A stretch of DNA of 33,999 bases from Paracoccaceae bacterium (GTDB taxonomy: Bacteria; Pseudomonadota; Alphaproteobacteria; Rhodobacterales; Rhodobacteraceae). A program made the position numbers and the translations under genes. The stretch covers positions 1 to 33,999 of the forward strand of contig JAOHEK010000030.1 of NCBI GenBank assembly GCA_028097405.1. Reading direction: 5' to 3'. Position 1 is the first letter of the stretch. Every line of letters starts with the position of its first letter. Positions 1 through 7,640 of the stretch are shown here, piece after piece. The notes under the pieces were generated by a model. The model was not told the origin of the DNA and ran no database searches. It saw only the letters and a program-made list of their open reading frames with translations.

Positions 1-34
1 GCCGAGTATTGCTCCGCCGATTACAAACGCTCAT
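1..34 (-). CDS. Possible start of a gene running off the left edge
   Basis: An ATG at 34 on the minus strand opens a reading frame that stays open to the window edge (11 codons, beginning MSVCNRR). An AGGGA ribosome-binding-like sequence lies about nine bases upstream, immediately after the stop codon of the fragment at 47-283. Too little is visible to name a product, and the ATG could be chance. Confidence 0.2.
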   Translation of the reverse strand, partial: MSVCNRRSNTR

Positions 35-46
35 TTCAGGATTTCC

Positions 47-283
47 CTACCAATTGCCAGCGGCTTCGCAGATCGCTTGGGCTTGAGGCCGAAGATCATT
101 TGCACGGCGGTTGTAGGTGTCCGAGGCTTGCAGCATTTCTGAACGGTCCGCATCGGCGTGGTTTTCTCGGAAGGTGCCTTCGGCTGAATCCCAAGTTGGG
201 AAGCGCGTGGCGCAGTCGCAGGAACTTGTCTCTACGACCCGCTCTATGCTCTGTGCCCGATACCCAAACAGACCCCTCGATCT
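47..283 (-). pseudogene. C-terminal remnant of an unidentified protein, truncated at the argE-like gene
   Basis: On the minus strand, in frame with and directly after the argE-like stop codon, an open frame of about 78 codons runs to a TAG at 47-49. It has protein-like composition, with a CDC pair near its middle and a tail reading AQAICEAAGNW. There is no ATG, GTG or TTG start in it with a ribosome-binding site. I read it as the 3' end of a gene whose 5' part was removed when the 284-7257 block arrived. The family is not recognised; since the right edge carries conjugation genes, it could be a plasmid transfer gene, but that is a guess. It could also be a fortuitous open frame. Confidence 0.4.
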
Positions 284-1429
284 CTAAGTCGATAGATTAT
301 CAGTAATCCGATGAAAAAATTCATGGCAAGACTGGAGCTGTTGGATTGTGATAAACTCATCCGGCTTGTGCGCTTGCTCTATCGATCCAGGTCCACAAAT
401 GACGGTTGAGAAACCTGCCTCCTGAAACAATCCAGCTTCGGTTCCATATGAGACATCAATTGAGTTAGAAGTGTTTCGCCACCGTTGGCACACTTGTGTA
501 GCGTGACTATTCAGGTTTGCATCCAAACCGGGCACAGAGTGGACGTTCATTCGGATAGAAGCGCTTTCAAAAAACTGCTTCATTTCTGCCTCCAAACTGG
601 CCGCGTAGTTGGAAATTCGTTGGATCAATGGAGCCGCTGATTCTCCAGGTATTACCCTGAGATCCCAAGAAAATGAACAGTGATCAGAGATCGTATATGG
701 GTTCATGCCACCTTGAACGATGCCAACGTTAATCGTGCTATGCTTTGGCGCAAGCCGAAGCTTTTGGTTTTTCTCTTCAGAAAGCTTGCAACTGAGATTG
801 TCGAGCAAAACGATAAAGCGTGCCGCAAAGGCATTCGCACTAATTCCTAGGTGGGTTTGACTGGAATGTGCCTGAACTCCCACAACATGAACATGACCAA
901 CAGTAACGCCTTTATGCGCAACAGCGACTTCCATACCAGTAGGTTCTCCAACCACAACCGTAGAAATCGGCGGCAGCAGACGTTTGATTTCCTTAATCAA
1001 CGAAGGCGCACCCAAACAACCAACTTCTTCATCGAATGAGACTGCGAGGTGAATTGGTCGGGTCAATCGCGCACGGCCAAGTGCTGGAAGGTTTCCGAGA
1101 ATTACGGCTAAAAACCCCTTCATGTCGCAGGTGCCACGACCAAACAGCTTTTCTCCACGTTCCACTAGCTGAAATGGCGGTGATGACCATTTCTGGCCTT
1201 CGATGGTGACAACATCACTATGTCCGCTAAGTAGAATTCCACCGGGGACGTTTGGACCAAAGGTTGCTAGAAAATTTGCTTTGCTACCATCCTTGGAGGG
1301 CATAACTGTGCAAGGAAAATCATGTTCCAAACACTGATCTCGCAGAAACTCGACCAGTTCCAAATTCGAGTTTTCTGAGACAGTATTGAATGAGACAAGC
1401 TTTCGCAAAGCTTCTACAACATTGTGCAC
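284..1429 (-). CDS. argE: M20-family amidohydrolase, acetylornithine deacetylase-like
   Basis: Cytoplasmic di-metal hydrolase that removes an acyl group from an N-acyl amino acid; the ArgE branch acts on N-acetylornithine. The 381-residue protein carries the full M20 metal site: H70 in SGHSDVV, D102 in GRGTCDMKG, the catalytic pair E134-E135 in FDEEVG, E162 in VGEPT and H354 in EQAHKPDEF. The start is a GTG at 1429, with GGAGG seven bases upstream that overlaps the TRAP permease stop, so the two are translationally linked. As the last gene of a ridA-TAXI-TRAP operon it more likely works in catabolism of an imported N-acyl or ureido amino acid than in arginine synthesis. The family is certain; the substrate is not, and the symbol marks the subfamily only. 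Confidence 0.88.
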   Translation of the reverse strand: MHNVVEALRKLVSFNTVSENSNLELVEFLRDQCLEHDFPCTVMPSKDGSKANFLATFGPNVPGGILLSGHSDVVTIEGQKWSSPPFQLVERGEKLFGRGTCDMKGFLAVILGNLPALGRARLTRPIHLAVSFDEEVGCLGAPSLIKEIKRLLPPISTVVVGEPTGMEVAVAHKGVTVGHVHVVGVQAHSSQTHLGISANAFAARFIVLLDNLSCKLSEEKNQKLRLAPKHSTINVGIVQGGMNPYTISDHCSFSWDLRVIPGESAAPLIQRISNYAASLEAEMKQFFESASIRMNVHSVPGLDANLNSHATQVCQRWRNTSNSIDVSYGTEAGLFQEAGFSTVICGPGSIEQAHKPDEFITIQQLQSCHEFFHRITDNLST

Positions 1430-1431
1430 CC

Positions 1432-3492
1432 CTATTCCTCCAGTATGGAGCTTTTGGGCTCATGGATGTTTGATTTATAGCTCCGAATTTGGCTGACAAG
1501 TATGGGTAGAAGCAGGACTATGCCAAGCCCCAGTGAATAGATTCCAGGGCTAACAAACAGTAGCCCCACGCCAGCGACCCACCAACGCTCAAATTTCTTC
1601 ATAGGCTGAAACAAAAAACCTGTAAATGCGATCCCTATTGATGCAATGCCTAGCATCGCGCCAAGTAGCGTAATGATGAATGCGCCCCATGTGAATCCGC
1701 TGGCAACAAGGAGAAGTGCAGGTGAGTATACGAATACAAACGGAACCAATGCTTTTGCAATTCCAAGCCGAAAGGCAGTATTGCCCGTTTTAAATGGATT
1801 CGAGCCCGCTATCCCTGCTGCGGCGTAAGCTGCCAGCGCGACGGGTGGAGTAATATCTGCAAGCACACCATAGTAGAATACGAAAAAGTGGGAAACCAAG
1901 GGTTCGACGTCGAGTTGCGCCAGAGCGGGAGCCGCAACCGCTACCAAGATAATATAAGTTGCTGTCGTCGGAATTCCTGCCCCCATAATAATGCAGGAAA
2001 ACGCGATCATGATCAGTGCCACAAACAAGGTCCATTGCTCGATGGCAAAGTAGGACAACGGCCAAAGTGAACCTAAGAACGTTCCGACATCTGATGCCGT
2101 TTGGATTACAACATATCCAAGGCGGAATCCTACGCCGGTTAACGTTACGACGCCAACCACGACGCCAACGGCTGCTGCCGCTGCACCGACGGCCAAGGTG
2201 TTCTTGGCACCTGTTGCCAGAGCGGTTCCTAGATCAGGTATGGTGAGGCGGTTTGTTGGGTTCAAAAACCCGACAACAACGCAAGCGATGATGCCATACA
2301 CGACTGCGTAGTCGGGTGTCTTACCAGACAGGATCAGATAAACTAGGATCGCCAGAGGAATGATGGACAGCCAATGTTGTCGCAGAACAAGTAAAGTTTT
2401 CGGAATTTCCTCACTTCGTAGGCCACGAAGCCCTAGTTTTTTGGCTTCTAGGTGAACCATGATGAAGATTCCGAAATAATGAAGCAATGCAGGAAATAAC
2501 GCAGCTGCAAGGACGTCTCTAAGAGGAAGCTCAAGGTACTCGACCATAATAAATGCAGCAGCACCTAGAATGGGAGGTGTGATCTGACCACCCGTGGAAG
2601 CGGTCGCTTCGACAGCACCTGCAAAATGCGCTGGATAACCGACTCGTTTCATCGCAGGAATCGTGAGAGCCCCCGTAGTAACAGTGTTGGCAATGCTCGA
2701 CCCTGAGATTGTACCCATAAATGCGGAAGAAAAAATCGCGACTTTCGCCGGACCGCCGGAGTAGCGACCCGCGATTGCCATAGCCAAATCAATGAAGAGC
2801 TGGCCTAGCCCAATACGAGTTGCCAAGACGCCGAAAAGTATGAACAGGAAAACATACTTGGCCATCACGCCAATGGCGATGCCGTAAATTCCTTGGTTAG
2901 AAATATAGAGATGGTTTACGAGACCTGTCCAAGTTGTCCCAGCGTGCTTCAACGCACCGGGCGCGTAGGGCCCAAACAATGCGAATCCCATAAAAATTAT
3001 CGCGATAACAGGAAGCGTTGGTCCGACTGAACGTCGCGCGGCTTCTAATGTCAGTAGCAGAAGAGCGCTGCCCATAAAAACGTCAAACGATGATGGATTG
3101 CCAACGCGTGTTGCAACGATCTCCGGAGGGATAAGCGGCAAATAAAGTGACGCGATAACTGCAAGGACGCAAAGCAAGTAGTCAGAAAGTGGAATGCCAT
3201 CCGGTCGATACCAACGACGCGGCACGTTTACATCATGCGATTCACGACGGAAGCCAAAAAGAAGAAAAATGAGGCCAAGAACAAATGCGAGGTGAATGCC
3301 CCTGTGCAGGAGCTCACGGATTAGTCCAAATCCAGATGCATAAAAATGGTATGCTGACATCGCGATAAGGACTGCGCTGATGAAGTAACCGACCAATTTA
3401 CCCGTTGACCGAAACGCAGTTTCAGGATCATATTTCCTCTCTATCGCATCAAGCTGCTCAGCCGATAAAGTAATTGATTTGTTGTTTGTCAT
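1432..3492 (-). CDS. TRAP transporter fused permease, TAXI type (DctQM fusion)
   Basis: Inner-membrane permease of a tripartite ATP-independent periplasmic transporter, importing a solute with an ion gradient. The protein is strongly hydrophobic throughout, as expected for a fused small (DctQ) and large (DctM) subunit. It contains the TRAP large-subunit signature GTISGSSIANTVTTGALTIP followed by GGQITPPILGAAAF. The longest frame begins at 3540, but the ATG at 3492 has GAGGAG six bases upstream, so the protein starts MTNNKSITLS and is 686 residues long. It is encoded 68 bases after the TAXI receptor gene and two bases before the argE-like gene. The receptor next door identifies the TAXI subclass. 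The solute is unknown, probably an amino acid derivative judging by the neighbouring enzymes. Confidence 0.93.
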   Translation of the reverse strand: MTNNKSITLSAEQLDAIERKYDPETAFRSTGKLVGYFISAVLIAMSAYHFYASGFGLIRELLHRGIHLAFVLGLIFLLFGFRRESHDVNVPRRWYRPDGIPLSDYLLCVLAVIASLYLPLIPPEIVATRVGNPSSFDVFMGSALLLLTLEAARRSVGPTLPVIAIIFMGFALFGPYAPGALKHAGTTWTGLVNHLYISNQGIYGIAIGVMAKYVFLFILFGVLATRIGLGQLFIDLAMAIAGRYSGGPAKVAIFSSAFMGTISGSSIANTVTTGALTIPAMKRVGYPAHFAGAVEATASTGGQITPPILGAAAFIMVEYLELPLRDVLAAALFPALLHYFGIFIMVHLEAKKLGLRGLRSEEIPKTLLVLRQHWLSIIPLAILVYLILSGKTPDYAVVYGIIACVVVGFLNPTNRLTIPDLGTALATGAKNTLAVGAAAAAVGVVVGVVTLTGVGFRLGYVVIQTASDVGTFLGSLWPLSYFAIEQWTLFVALIMIAFSCIIMGAGIPTTATYIILVAVAAPALAQLDVEPLVSHFFVFYYGVLADITPPVALAAYAAAGIAGSNPFKTGNTAFRLGIAKALVPFVFVYSPALLLVASGFTWGAFIITLLGAMLGIASIGIAFTGFLFQPMKKFERWWVAGVGLLFVSPGIYSLGLGIVLLLPILVSQIRSYKSNIHEPKSSILEE

Positions 3493-3523
3493 GCTGAACT
3501 CCTCGCGCAGGCCCACGGTCAGA

Positions 3524-3549
3524 TTTGAGCACCATATCAAGTGCCCAAA
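3524..3549 (-). other. Intercistronic stem-loop between TAXI receptor and permease
   Basis: In the minus-strand mRNA, TTTGGGCAC and GTGCTCAAA can pair as a nine-bp stem (one G-U) around an eight-base loop, 12 bases after the receptor stop codon. No T-run follows, so it is not a classical terminator. Such hairpins after binding-protein genes commonly stabilise the upstream message and set a higher receptor-to-permease ratio; that role is inferred here. Confidence 0.5.
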
Positions 3550-3560
3550 TCATTTTTTTA

Positions 3561-4577
3561 TCAGTTATTGAGAATGCCGACTTCTCTGTAGAAGCGTTCA
3601 GCTCCAGGATGTAGCGGGATGGCCAATCCGCTAAGAGCAGTGTCCAAATTGATGGAAGGGCCTTTTGCATGGCTCACATCCAGCAAAGTACGAGTGTTTT
3701 CATTCCACAACGCTCTCGTGATATTGTAAATTAGCTCCTCATCTTCAACTGAACTGGTGAACCATTGGGCTCCGACGGCCACGGTAGGCGCAGCAACCAC
3801 ATTTTCGTAGGTTCCGTCCGGAATGATGCTTTGTGAAAAAAAGCCATACTTCTCTGTAAGTGCGTCTGCCCCTGCCCCATCAATAGGAACCATCATGATC
3901 TCTGTGGCTGACGCGAGCTCAACCAATGCTCCAGTCGGGTAGCCTGCCACAATGAAAAACGCATCTATTTTGCCGTTGCGCAAAGCTTCCGATGCTGCAC
4001 CACCCTTAAGTGTCTCTGGCGTGATGTCATCAACACTCATACCGTTTGCTTCCAAAATGAGCTGTGCATCAACATAAGTGCCAGAACCTGGTTCATCTAA
4101 AGAAACTCTTCTGCCCCTAAGATCGCTGATCGAATTGATTCCGCTGTCAGCAAGCGCCACTAGGTGAACGTGCTCCTCGAACAAAGCCGCGATGGATCTG
4201 AGGTTCGTCGAGGGTTCTTGTCCCTCCATGGTCCCAGTGCCTGTATATGCCCAATACGCGACGTCAGACTGAGCAAAACCGGAATTCCTCAATCCAGATG
4301 CAATAGCATTTACGTTATCCACTGAACCTCGCGAAGAAACAGCCGTGGCGATGAGACCTTCAACACCACAACTTCCGCCAGCATCGCATTCCCGAGAGCC
4401 TGGTGGCCTGGAAATTGCGTTAGCAATCACGCCGCCAACTGGGTAATAGGTATATGCTGTTCCCCCTGTCCCAATTGTAAAAAAATCGATATCTTGTGCC
4501 CATACTGGTCCGCTTAAACCGACCATGGCGACAACTCCGGCCAACAGGCCTTTTAAGTTAGTTGTGATATTTTTCAT
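3561..4577 (-). CDS. TAXI-family TRAP transporter solute-binding receptor
   Basis: Periplasmic receptor delivering a solute to the fused TRAP permease encoded downstream. The 338-residue precursor has a typical Sec signal peptide: a lysine-containing N-terminus, a hydrophobic core LLAGVVAMVGLSG, and a probable cleavage after VWA near residue 27. The mature protein begins with the TAXI hallmark FFTIGTGGTAYTYYPVGG. Conserved segments such as SLDEPGSGTYVDAQLILEA and the GKIDAFFIVAGYPTGAL region support the family. AGGGGAG lies four bases before the ATG. An intercistronic hairpin after the gene probably lets it be made in excess over the permease. The ligand cannot be read from sequence; some TAXI receptors bind glutamate or related compounds, but that is not established here. 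Confidence 0.93.
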   Translation of the reverse strand: MKNITTNLKGLLAGVVAMVGLSGPVWAQDIDFFTIGTGGTAYTYYPVGGVIANAISRPPGSRECDAGGSCGVEGLIATAVSSRGSVDNVNAIASGLRNSGFAQSDVAYWAYTGTGTMEGQEPSTNLRSIAALFEEHVHLVALADSGINSISDLRGRRVSLDEPGSGTYVDAQLILEANGMSVDDITPETLKGGAASEALRNGKIDAFFIVAGYPTGALVELASATEIMMVPIDGAGADALTEKYGFFSQSIIPDGTYENVVAAPTVAVGAQWFTSSVEDEELIYNITRALWNENTRTLLDVSHAKGPSINLDTALSGLAIPLHPGAERFYREVGILNN

Positions 4578-4650
4578 TGTACTCCCCTTTGTAAGATTAT
4601 GACACGCCTATGCGCATCTGATGGTTGGCCAGAAGGCCTTCTTTGCACCT

Positions 4651-5154
4651 TCATGGCGCAAGATCGTAATTTGGTTTGAGATGAAGTTGGCCAATGGCCG
4701 TTGTGACTCTTGCTGTCATCTCGATCTCTATGAGACCGCCAGCAGGCAAACTCGAAACTCCGACAGCGGTACGAATATGATCGCCTTTGATCCCGAACAG
4801 CTCGACCAGTAGCTCTGATGCACCATCCAAGACTTCCGAATGACGTGTAAAGTCAGCGGACGCCGCGACAAAACCACGTACAGATAATATCTGATCTATT
4901 GCGCCCAGATCATTCAGAGCTGATCGTGCAACTGATAGGCACCTCAATGCGCAGATCCTTGCAGCTTCTTTGGCCTGTTCAAGATCATCGTCACTGCGGA
5001 TGGGACCACGAATAACCTCATCATCAACACGGCTCAGTTGGCCTGATGTTAAAAATAACCCGTTATCGATGTGCCAGGTTCGATACTTACCGTTGGCTGT
5101 TGGCATCGTGGGCAACTGTAGGCCCAGGGCGGCAATTCTCTGCTCTATTTCCAA
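4651..5154 (-). CDS. RidA/YjgF/YER057c/UK114 family protein, probable enamine/imine deaminase
   Basis: RidA proteins hydrolyse reactive enamine/imine intermediates released by PLP enzymes, such as 2-aminoacrylate. This 167-residue member resembles the longer, divergent RidA subgroup that begins RIAALGLQLP. It keeps the key arginine (R128 in HIRTAVGVSSLPAGG) and a downstream carboxylate (E143/E145). The only in-frame start is TTG at 5154: a TGA precedes it in frame and GAGG lies nine bases upstream. It is the first gene of the minus-strand operon ridA-receptor-permease-argE, divergent from the Lrp-type regulator. The PLP enzyme encoded at 5873-7111 is a plausible source of its substrate. Family clear; substrate inferred. 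Confidence 0.85.
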   Translation of the reverse strand: MEIEQRIAALGLQLPTMPTANGKYRTWHIDNGLFLTSGQLSRVDDEVIRGPIRSDDDLEQAKEAARICALRCLSVARSALNDLGAIDQILSVRGFVAASADFTRHSEVLDGASELLVELFGIKGDHIRTAVGVSSLPAGGLIEIEMTARVTTAIGQLHLKPNYDLAP

Positions 5155-5242
5155 GACTCAGAACCTCATTTTGCTTCAATTCAAATGAAAAAGCCAAAGC
5201 CTCAAATCATTAGAACGTCCCAAAGGTTCGCATAGAGGGAAT

Positions 5243-5287
5243 GAAATAGGTGGTTGAAGTTTCAAATGTTTTGCAATATTATTCTAA
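5243..5287. promoter_or_regulatory. Candidate Lrp/AsnC operator, copy A (ridA-lrp intergenic region)
   Basis: GAAATAGGTGGTTGAA is followed after 22 bp by TATTCTAA. Exactly the same two blocks at the same spacing recur at 7212-7256 upstream of the PLP-enzyme gene, in the same orientation relative to the minus-strand gene. Inside copy A the sequence TTGAAGTTTCAA is near-palindromic, as Lrp-family sites often are. The site lies 89 bp upstream of the ridA start and about 30 bp upstream of lrp. That it is an operator is inferred. Confidence 0.55.
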
Positions 5288-5314
5288 CCTACTGCAATTT
5301 TATGAGAAGGCCGC

Positions 5315-5761
5315 ATGGATAGGATTGACCGAAACATTCTGACATATCTCCAAAGCGATGCGTCCATCAGCAACAATGCACTTGCTGACAAAGTTGGCCT
5401 GGCGCCATCCAGCTGCCTGAGACGGGTTCGGAACTTGAAAACGAAAGGCATCATCAAAAAGATGATAGTTGTGACCGACGCAACCCAAATGGGACGTGGG
5501 ATCAAAGCAATTGTGACGATCAAACTGGCTGATCATGGGACAAAGGCAAGAAAAAGATGGATTGAAGAACTTGAAAACACAGATGCTGTTTCGCAAATCT
5601 ATGCAGTTTCTGGTGATATCGACGTCATTGTGATCATGACTGTCGGATCGATGGCACAGTTCCAGAGCCTTAGCAAAAAGTTATACGGTGACAATGAAAA
5701 CGTTCTTCAATTCGTATCGCAGTTCGTCCTAGAGGAACACAAGTTCGACATCGCGAACTAG
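5315..5761 (+). CDS. Lrp/AsnC-family transcriptional regulator
   Basis: DNA-binding regulator with an N-terminal winged helix-turn-helix (about residues 1-60, DRIDRNILTYLQSDASISN followed by LADKVGLAPSSCLRRVRNL) and a C-terminal ligand-sensing RAM domain (about residues 65-140, including YAVSGDIDVIVIMTV). The length of 148 residues is standard for the family. The ATG at 5315 has an AAGG four bases upstream. It is transcribed divergently from the ridA-TRAP-argE operon and convergently with the PLP-enzyme gene. Lrp-type regulators usually sense an amino acid and control adjacent uptake and catabolism genes, so it probably governs both flanking minus-strand units through the repeated motif at 5243-5287 and 7212-7256. 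The effector is unknown, most likely the imported amino acid or its product. Confidence 0.92.
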   Translation: MDRIDRNILTYLQSDASISNNALADKVGLAPSSCLRRVRNLKTKGIIKKMIVVTDATQMGRGIKAIVTIKLADHGTKARKRWIEELENTDAVSQIYAVSGDIDVIVIMTVGSMAQFQSLSKKLYGDNENVLQFVSQFVLEEHKFDIAN

Positions 5762-5824
5762 AGGTCTGATCCCAAGGTTGGCAGCAACCTACGTTCTTAA
5801 AAGCGTCTCCAATTGTCTGATGTC

Positions 5825-5856
5825 AAAAAATGGGCGCTGGATGTTTATAACATCCA
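5825..5856 (-). terminator. Weak candidate terminator after the PLP-enzyme gene
   Basis: Reading the minus strand, TGGATGT and ACATCCA form a seven-bp stem with a five-base loop (5838-5856), followed after seven bases by six T residues (5825-5830). The gap between stem and T-run is longer than in a textbook intrinsic terminator. It lies between convergent genes, where a terminator is expected. Confidence 0.35.
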
Positions 5857-5872
5857 ACACTCTCTCCAGAGA

Positions 5873-7111
5873 TCAAATTCTACTCGATGCCTCAAGCAAC
5901 CGGTTAAATTCATCGCCGCGACCTTTGAAAGTTGAAGCTCGATCAATTTCGACAATTTGGGTCGGCCAACGCAGTCCAGTTGCCGTGAGCATTACGACCA
6001 TAGTCGTATCAGCGGGCAGATCGTTTAGTTTTGCAAACTTAACAGCGCACGCCGTAGAAACACATGAAGAGGACTCAGCAACGATGCCAGATTTCGCGAG
6101 CAAAATGGCTGCCTCCCGTATTTCTGCTTCCGAAACGGTGCATGTTTTCCCCCCGACCTTCCTTAGGCCGTCTAGCGCTAAATTGCTTACAATGCCCTCG
6201 CTAATAGAAATCGCATGCGTTCTTGGATTAGATATTTGCTCGATGCTGTCAGCGCCAGAAACAACAGCTTCGTGAAGCGGGCAGCTCCCTGTTGCTTCAC
6301 ACGCAACCAATGTCGGGATTCTTGAAATGATACCAATTTCAAAGAGTTCACTGAATCCTTGCGTCATTCCAAAGTAATCGTCGCCGCTGCCGATAGGAAT
6401 GAAGATGTATTCAGGCATTTCAGTCGTACGCATATTCAAAGCCAATTCGTAGGCAACGGTCTTGTAACCTTCGACGCCGAAAGGATTTGAGATAGGCGCA
6501 GGGAGCGAACTTTTTGACGGATACCAACCCAACTCATTAACGAAGCGTGCCAATAAACCGCCACGCTCTTTCCAGTCCATCGAGACCGCAGTTCCGCCAT
6601 ATGCTTGAACTTGCTTAAGATAGATATCCGGTGTGCCATCAGGAAAAAGTACAACACTCTTCAATCCCGCCGCAGCCGCGTATGCGGCTGCTGACGCACC
6701 ATGGTTCCCTGTCGAGCTCGCGATGATGCCAGGAAAGGAATAAGCCTTGGCGAGGGAAGCGTTGACACTGTTCAGCCTATCTTTGAATGACCATGAAGGG
6801 TTGGCAGATTCATTCTTAACCCAAAGCTTCTCAAGCCCTGTTTCAATTGAGAGCTTTGGAAGCTGGATCAATGGCGTATTTCCCTCGCCAAGTGATACAC
6901 AATCGACATCTGAAGGCAGGGGCAGTAAGTCCTTGAACCTACTAAGACCAAAACCGGTTGGATCAGCAGCTAGCGCGTTAAAATCGGAGCTTTTGATTGT
7001 TGTCCCGTACTTGACCTGAAGAGGGTTACTGCACGTGTTGCAAGGCGTGAAACGCATTTCAAAATCGTAACTTTTCTGGCAAGAGAAGCAATAAAGCGCG
7101 AGTCCAGGCAT
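5873..7111 (-). CDS. Threonine synthase-like PLP-dependent enzyme (fold type II) with N-terminal zinc ribbon
   Basis: PLP enzyme of the threonine synthase / threonine dehydratase superfamily. Counting from ATG 7111, a zinc ribbon is formed by C8, C11, C24 and C27. GEGNTPL follows near residue 75, then the PLP lysine K110 in SWSFKDR, a glycine-rich phosphate loop SSTGNHGAS (about 132-140), and VVMLTATGLRWP near the C-terminus. The frame extends upstream to 7237; ATG 7153 is an alternative start. I prefer 7111 because the ribbon starts there and the upstream part would overlap the regulatory repeat at 7212-7256. The shared operator and the ridA-like gene suggest a catabolic beta- or gamma-elimination that releases an enamine, rather than threonine biosynthesis. 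The reaction is not proven by sequence. Confidence 0.82.
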   Translation of the reverse strand: MPGLALYCFSCQKSYDFEMRFTPCNTCSNPLQVKYGTTIKSSDFNALAADPTGFGLSRFKDLLPLPSDVDCVSLGEGNTPLIQLPKLSIETGLEKLWVKNESANPSWSFKDRLNSVNASLAKAYSFPGIIASSTGNHGASAAAYAAAAGLKSVVLFPDGTPDIYLKQVQAYGGTAVSMDWKERGGLLARFVNELGWYPSKSSLPAPISNPFGVEGYKTVAYELALNMRTTEMPEYIFIPIGSGDDYFGMTQGFSELFEIGIISRIPTLVACEATGSCPLHEAVVSGADSIEQISNPRTHAISISEGIVSNLALDGLRKVGGKTCTVSEAEIREAAILLAKSGIVAESSSCVSTACAVKFAKLNDLPADTTMVVMLTATGLRWPTQIVEIDRASTFKGRGDEFNRLLEASSRI

Positions 7112-7211
7112 GGTAGAACTTTCTTGGGAGCTGCGTTTAATCAGCGATTTCATTGTATGTTGTATCCGGTTGAGGACGTAATTTATGCTAGGAATATGCA
7201 CCAAGCCATTT

Positions 7212-7256
7212 GAAATAGGTGGTTGAATATTCGCCAATATTGAAATTTTATTCTAA
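7212..7256. promoter_or_regulatory. Candidate Lrp/AsnC operator, copy B (upstream of PLP-enzyme gene)
   Basis: Second copy of the two-block motif at 5243-5287: an identical 16-mer GAAATAGGTGGTTGAA, 22 bp, then TATTCTAA. The internal spacer differs but again contains dyad symmetry (AATATT cgcc AATATT). It sits about 100 bp upstream of the preferred start of the minus-strand PLP enzyme. The IS3-like remnant begins directly beyond it at about 7258. Confidence 0.55.
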
Positions 7257-7349
7257 TGTGGACACAGTAGCTAGGTTCGTTGAATGCGAACTAATAGTCC
7301 CTAGTATTGTAGACGCTTTCTTCCCTAATTTTGAGGCAAGGAGGCCGTT

Positions 7350-7493
7350 ATGGGGAAGCCAAATTTCAGTGACGATTTTAAGCGTGTTGCAGTGCATCAG
7401 ATCACGGTACGTAGGTATTCGGTTCGTGAGGTTTCGGAGCGTTTACTCGCGTCGTGTGATTGGCTGGGCCACGCAATCACGGCAACCAACTGA
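7350..7493 (+). pseudogene. IS3-family transposase OrfA, 5' fragment
   Basis: The ATG at 7350 is preceded by an excellent AAGGAGG five bases upstream. The first 30 or so codons (MGKPNFSDDFKRVAV followed by VREVSERL) match the N-terminal helix-turn-helix of IS3-type OrfA proteins. Past about 7438 the sequence switches to orfB DNA read in the wrong frame, and a stop comes at codon 48. An internal deletion removed the rest of orfA and the start of orfB. Confidence 0.75.
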
Positions 7494-7640
7494 CCTTGTA
7501 CTGCAGGCGCTTCTCATGGCCGTCTGGCGGTGCAAACCAAAGCAAACGGTCCTGATCCACACCGATCAGTGTTCGCAATATACCAGTCGGGATTGGACAG
7601 CATTCCTTCGCGCCCACAATCTTGAGCATTCAATGAGCGG
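7441..7640 (+). pseudogene. IS3-family transposase OrfB, internal rve-domain fragment
   Basis: The frame reads VYSRRVIGWATQSRQPTDLV, then LIHTDQCSQYTSRDW and HNLEHSMS, all recognisable from the DDE integrase core of IS3 OrfB. The consensus at the second block is usually HSDQGSQ; here it is HTDQCSQ. It lacks the N-terminus and everything after HSMS, including the final catalytic glutamate. Confidence 0.75.

Larger units (their letters stand above)
7258..7640 (+). mobile_element. IS3-family element remnant, internally deleted and 3'-truncated
   Basis: The left end probably begins TGTGGACACA just after regulatory copy B. It holds the start of orfA (7350), then jumps to orfB catalytic-domain sequence at about 7441. 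At about 7640 orfB stops matching the family and antisense IS21 istA sequence begins. No right end or intact transposase remains, so the element cannot move by itself. Confidence 0.75.

Noticed and set aside
100-306. 68-codon plus-strand open frame
   Set aside because: It is opposite a more protein-like minus-strand frame, has no ribosome-binding site and has an arginine/proline-rich shadow-like composition.
4633-4644. Perfect 12-bp palindrome AGAAGGCCTTCT downstream of the ridA-like gene
   Set aside because: No T-run and no second copy; short palindromes of this size are expected by chance.
5873-7111. Naming the PLP enzyme thrC
   Set aside because: The fold and motifs fit threonine synthase relatives, but the catabolic context and RidA partner make a biosynthetic name unsafe.
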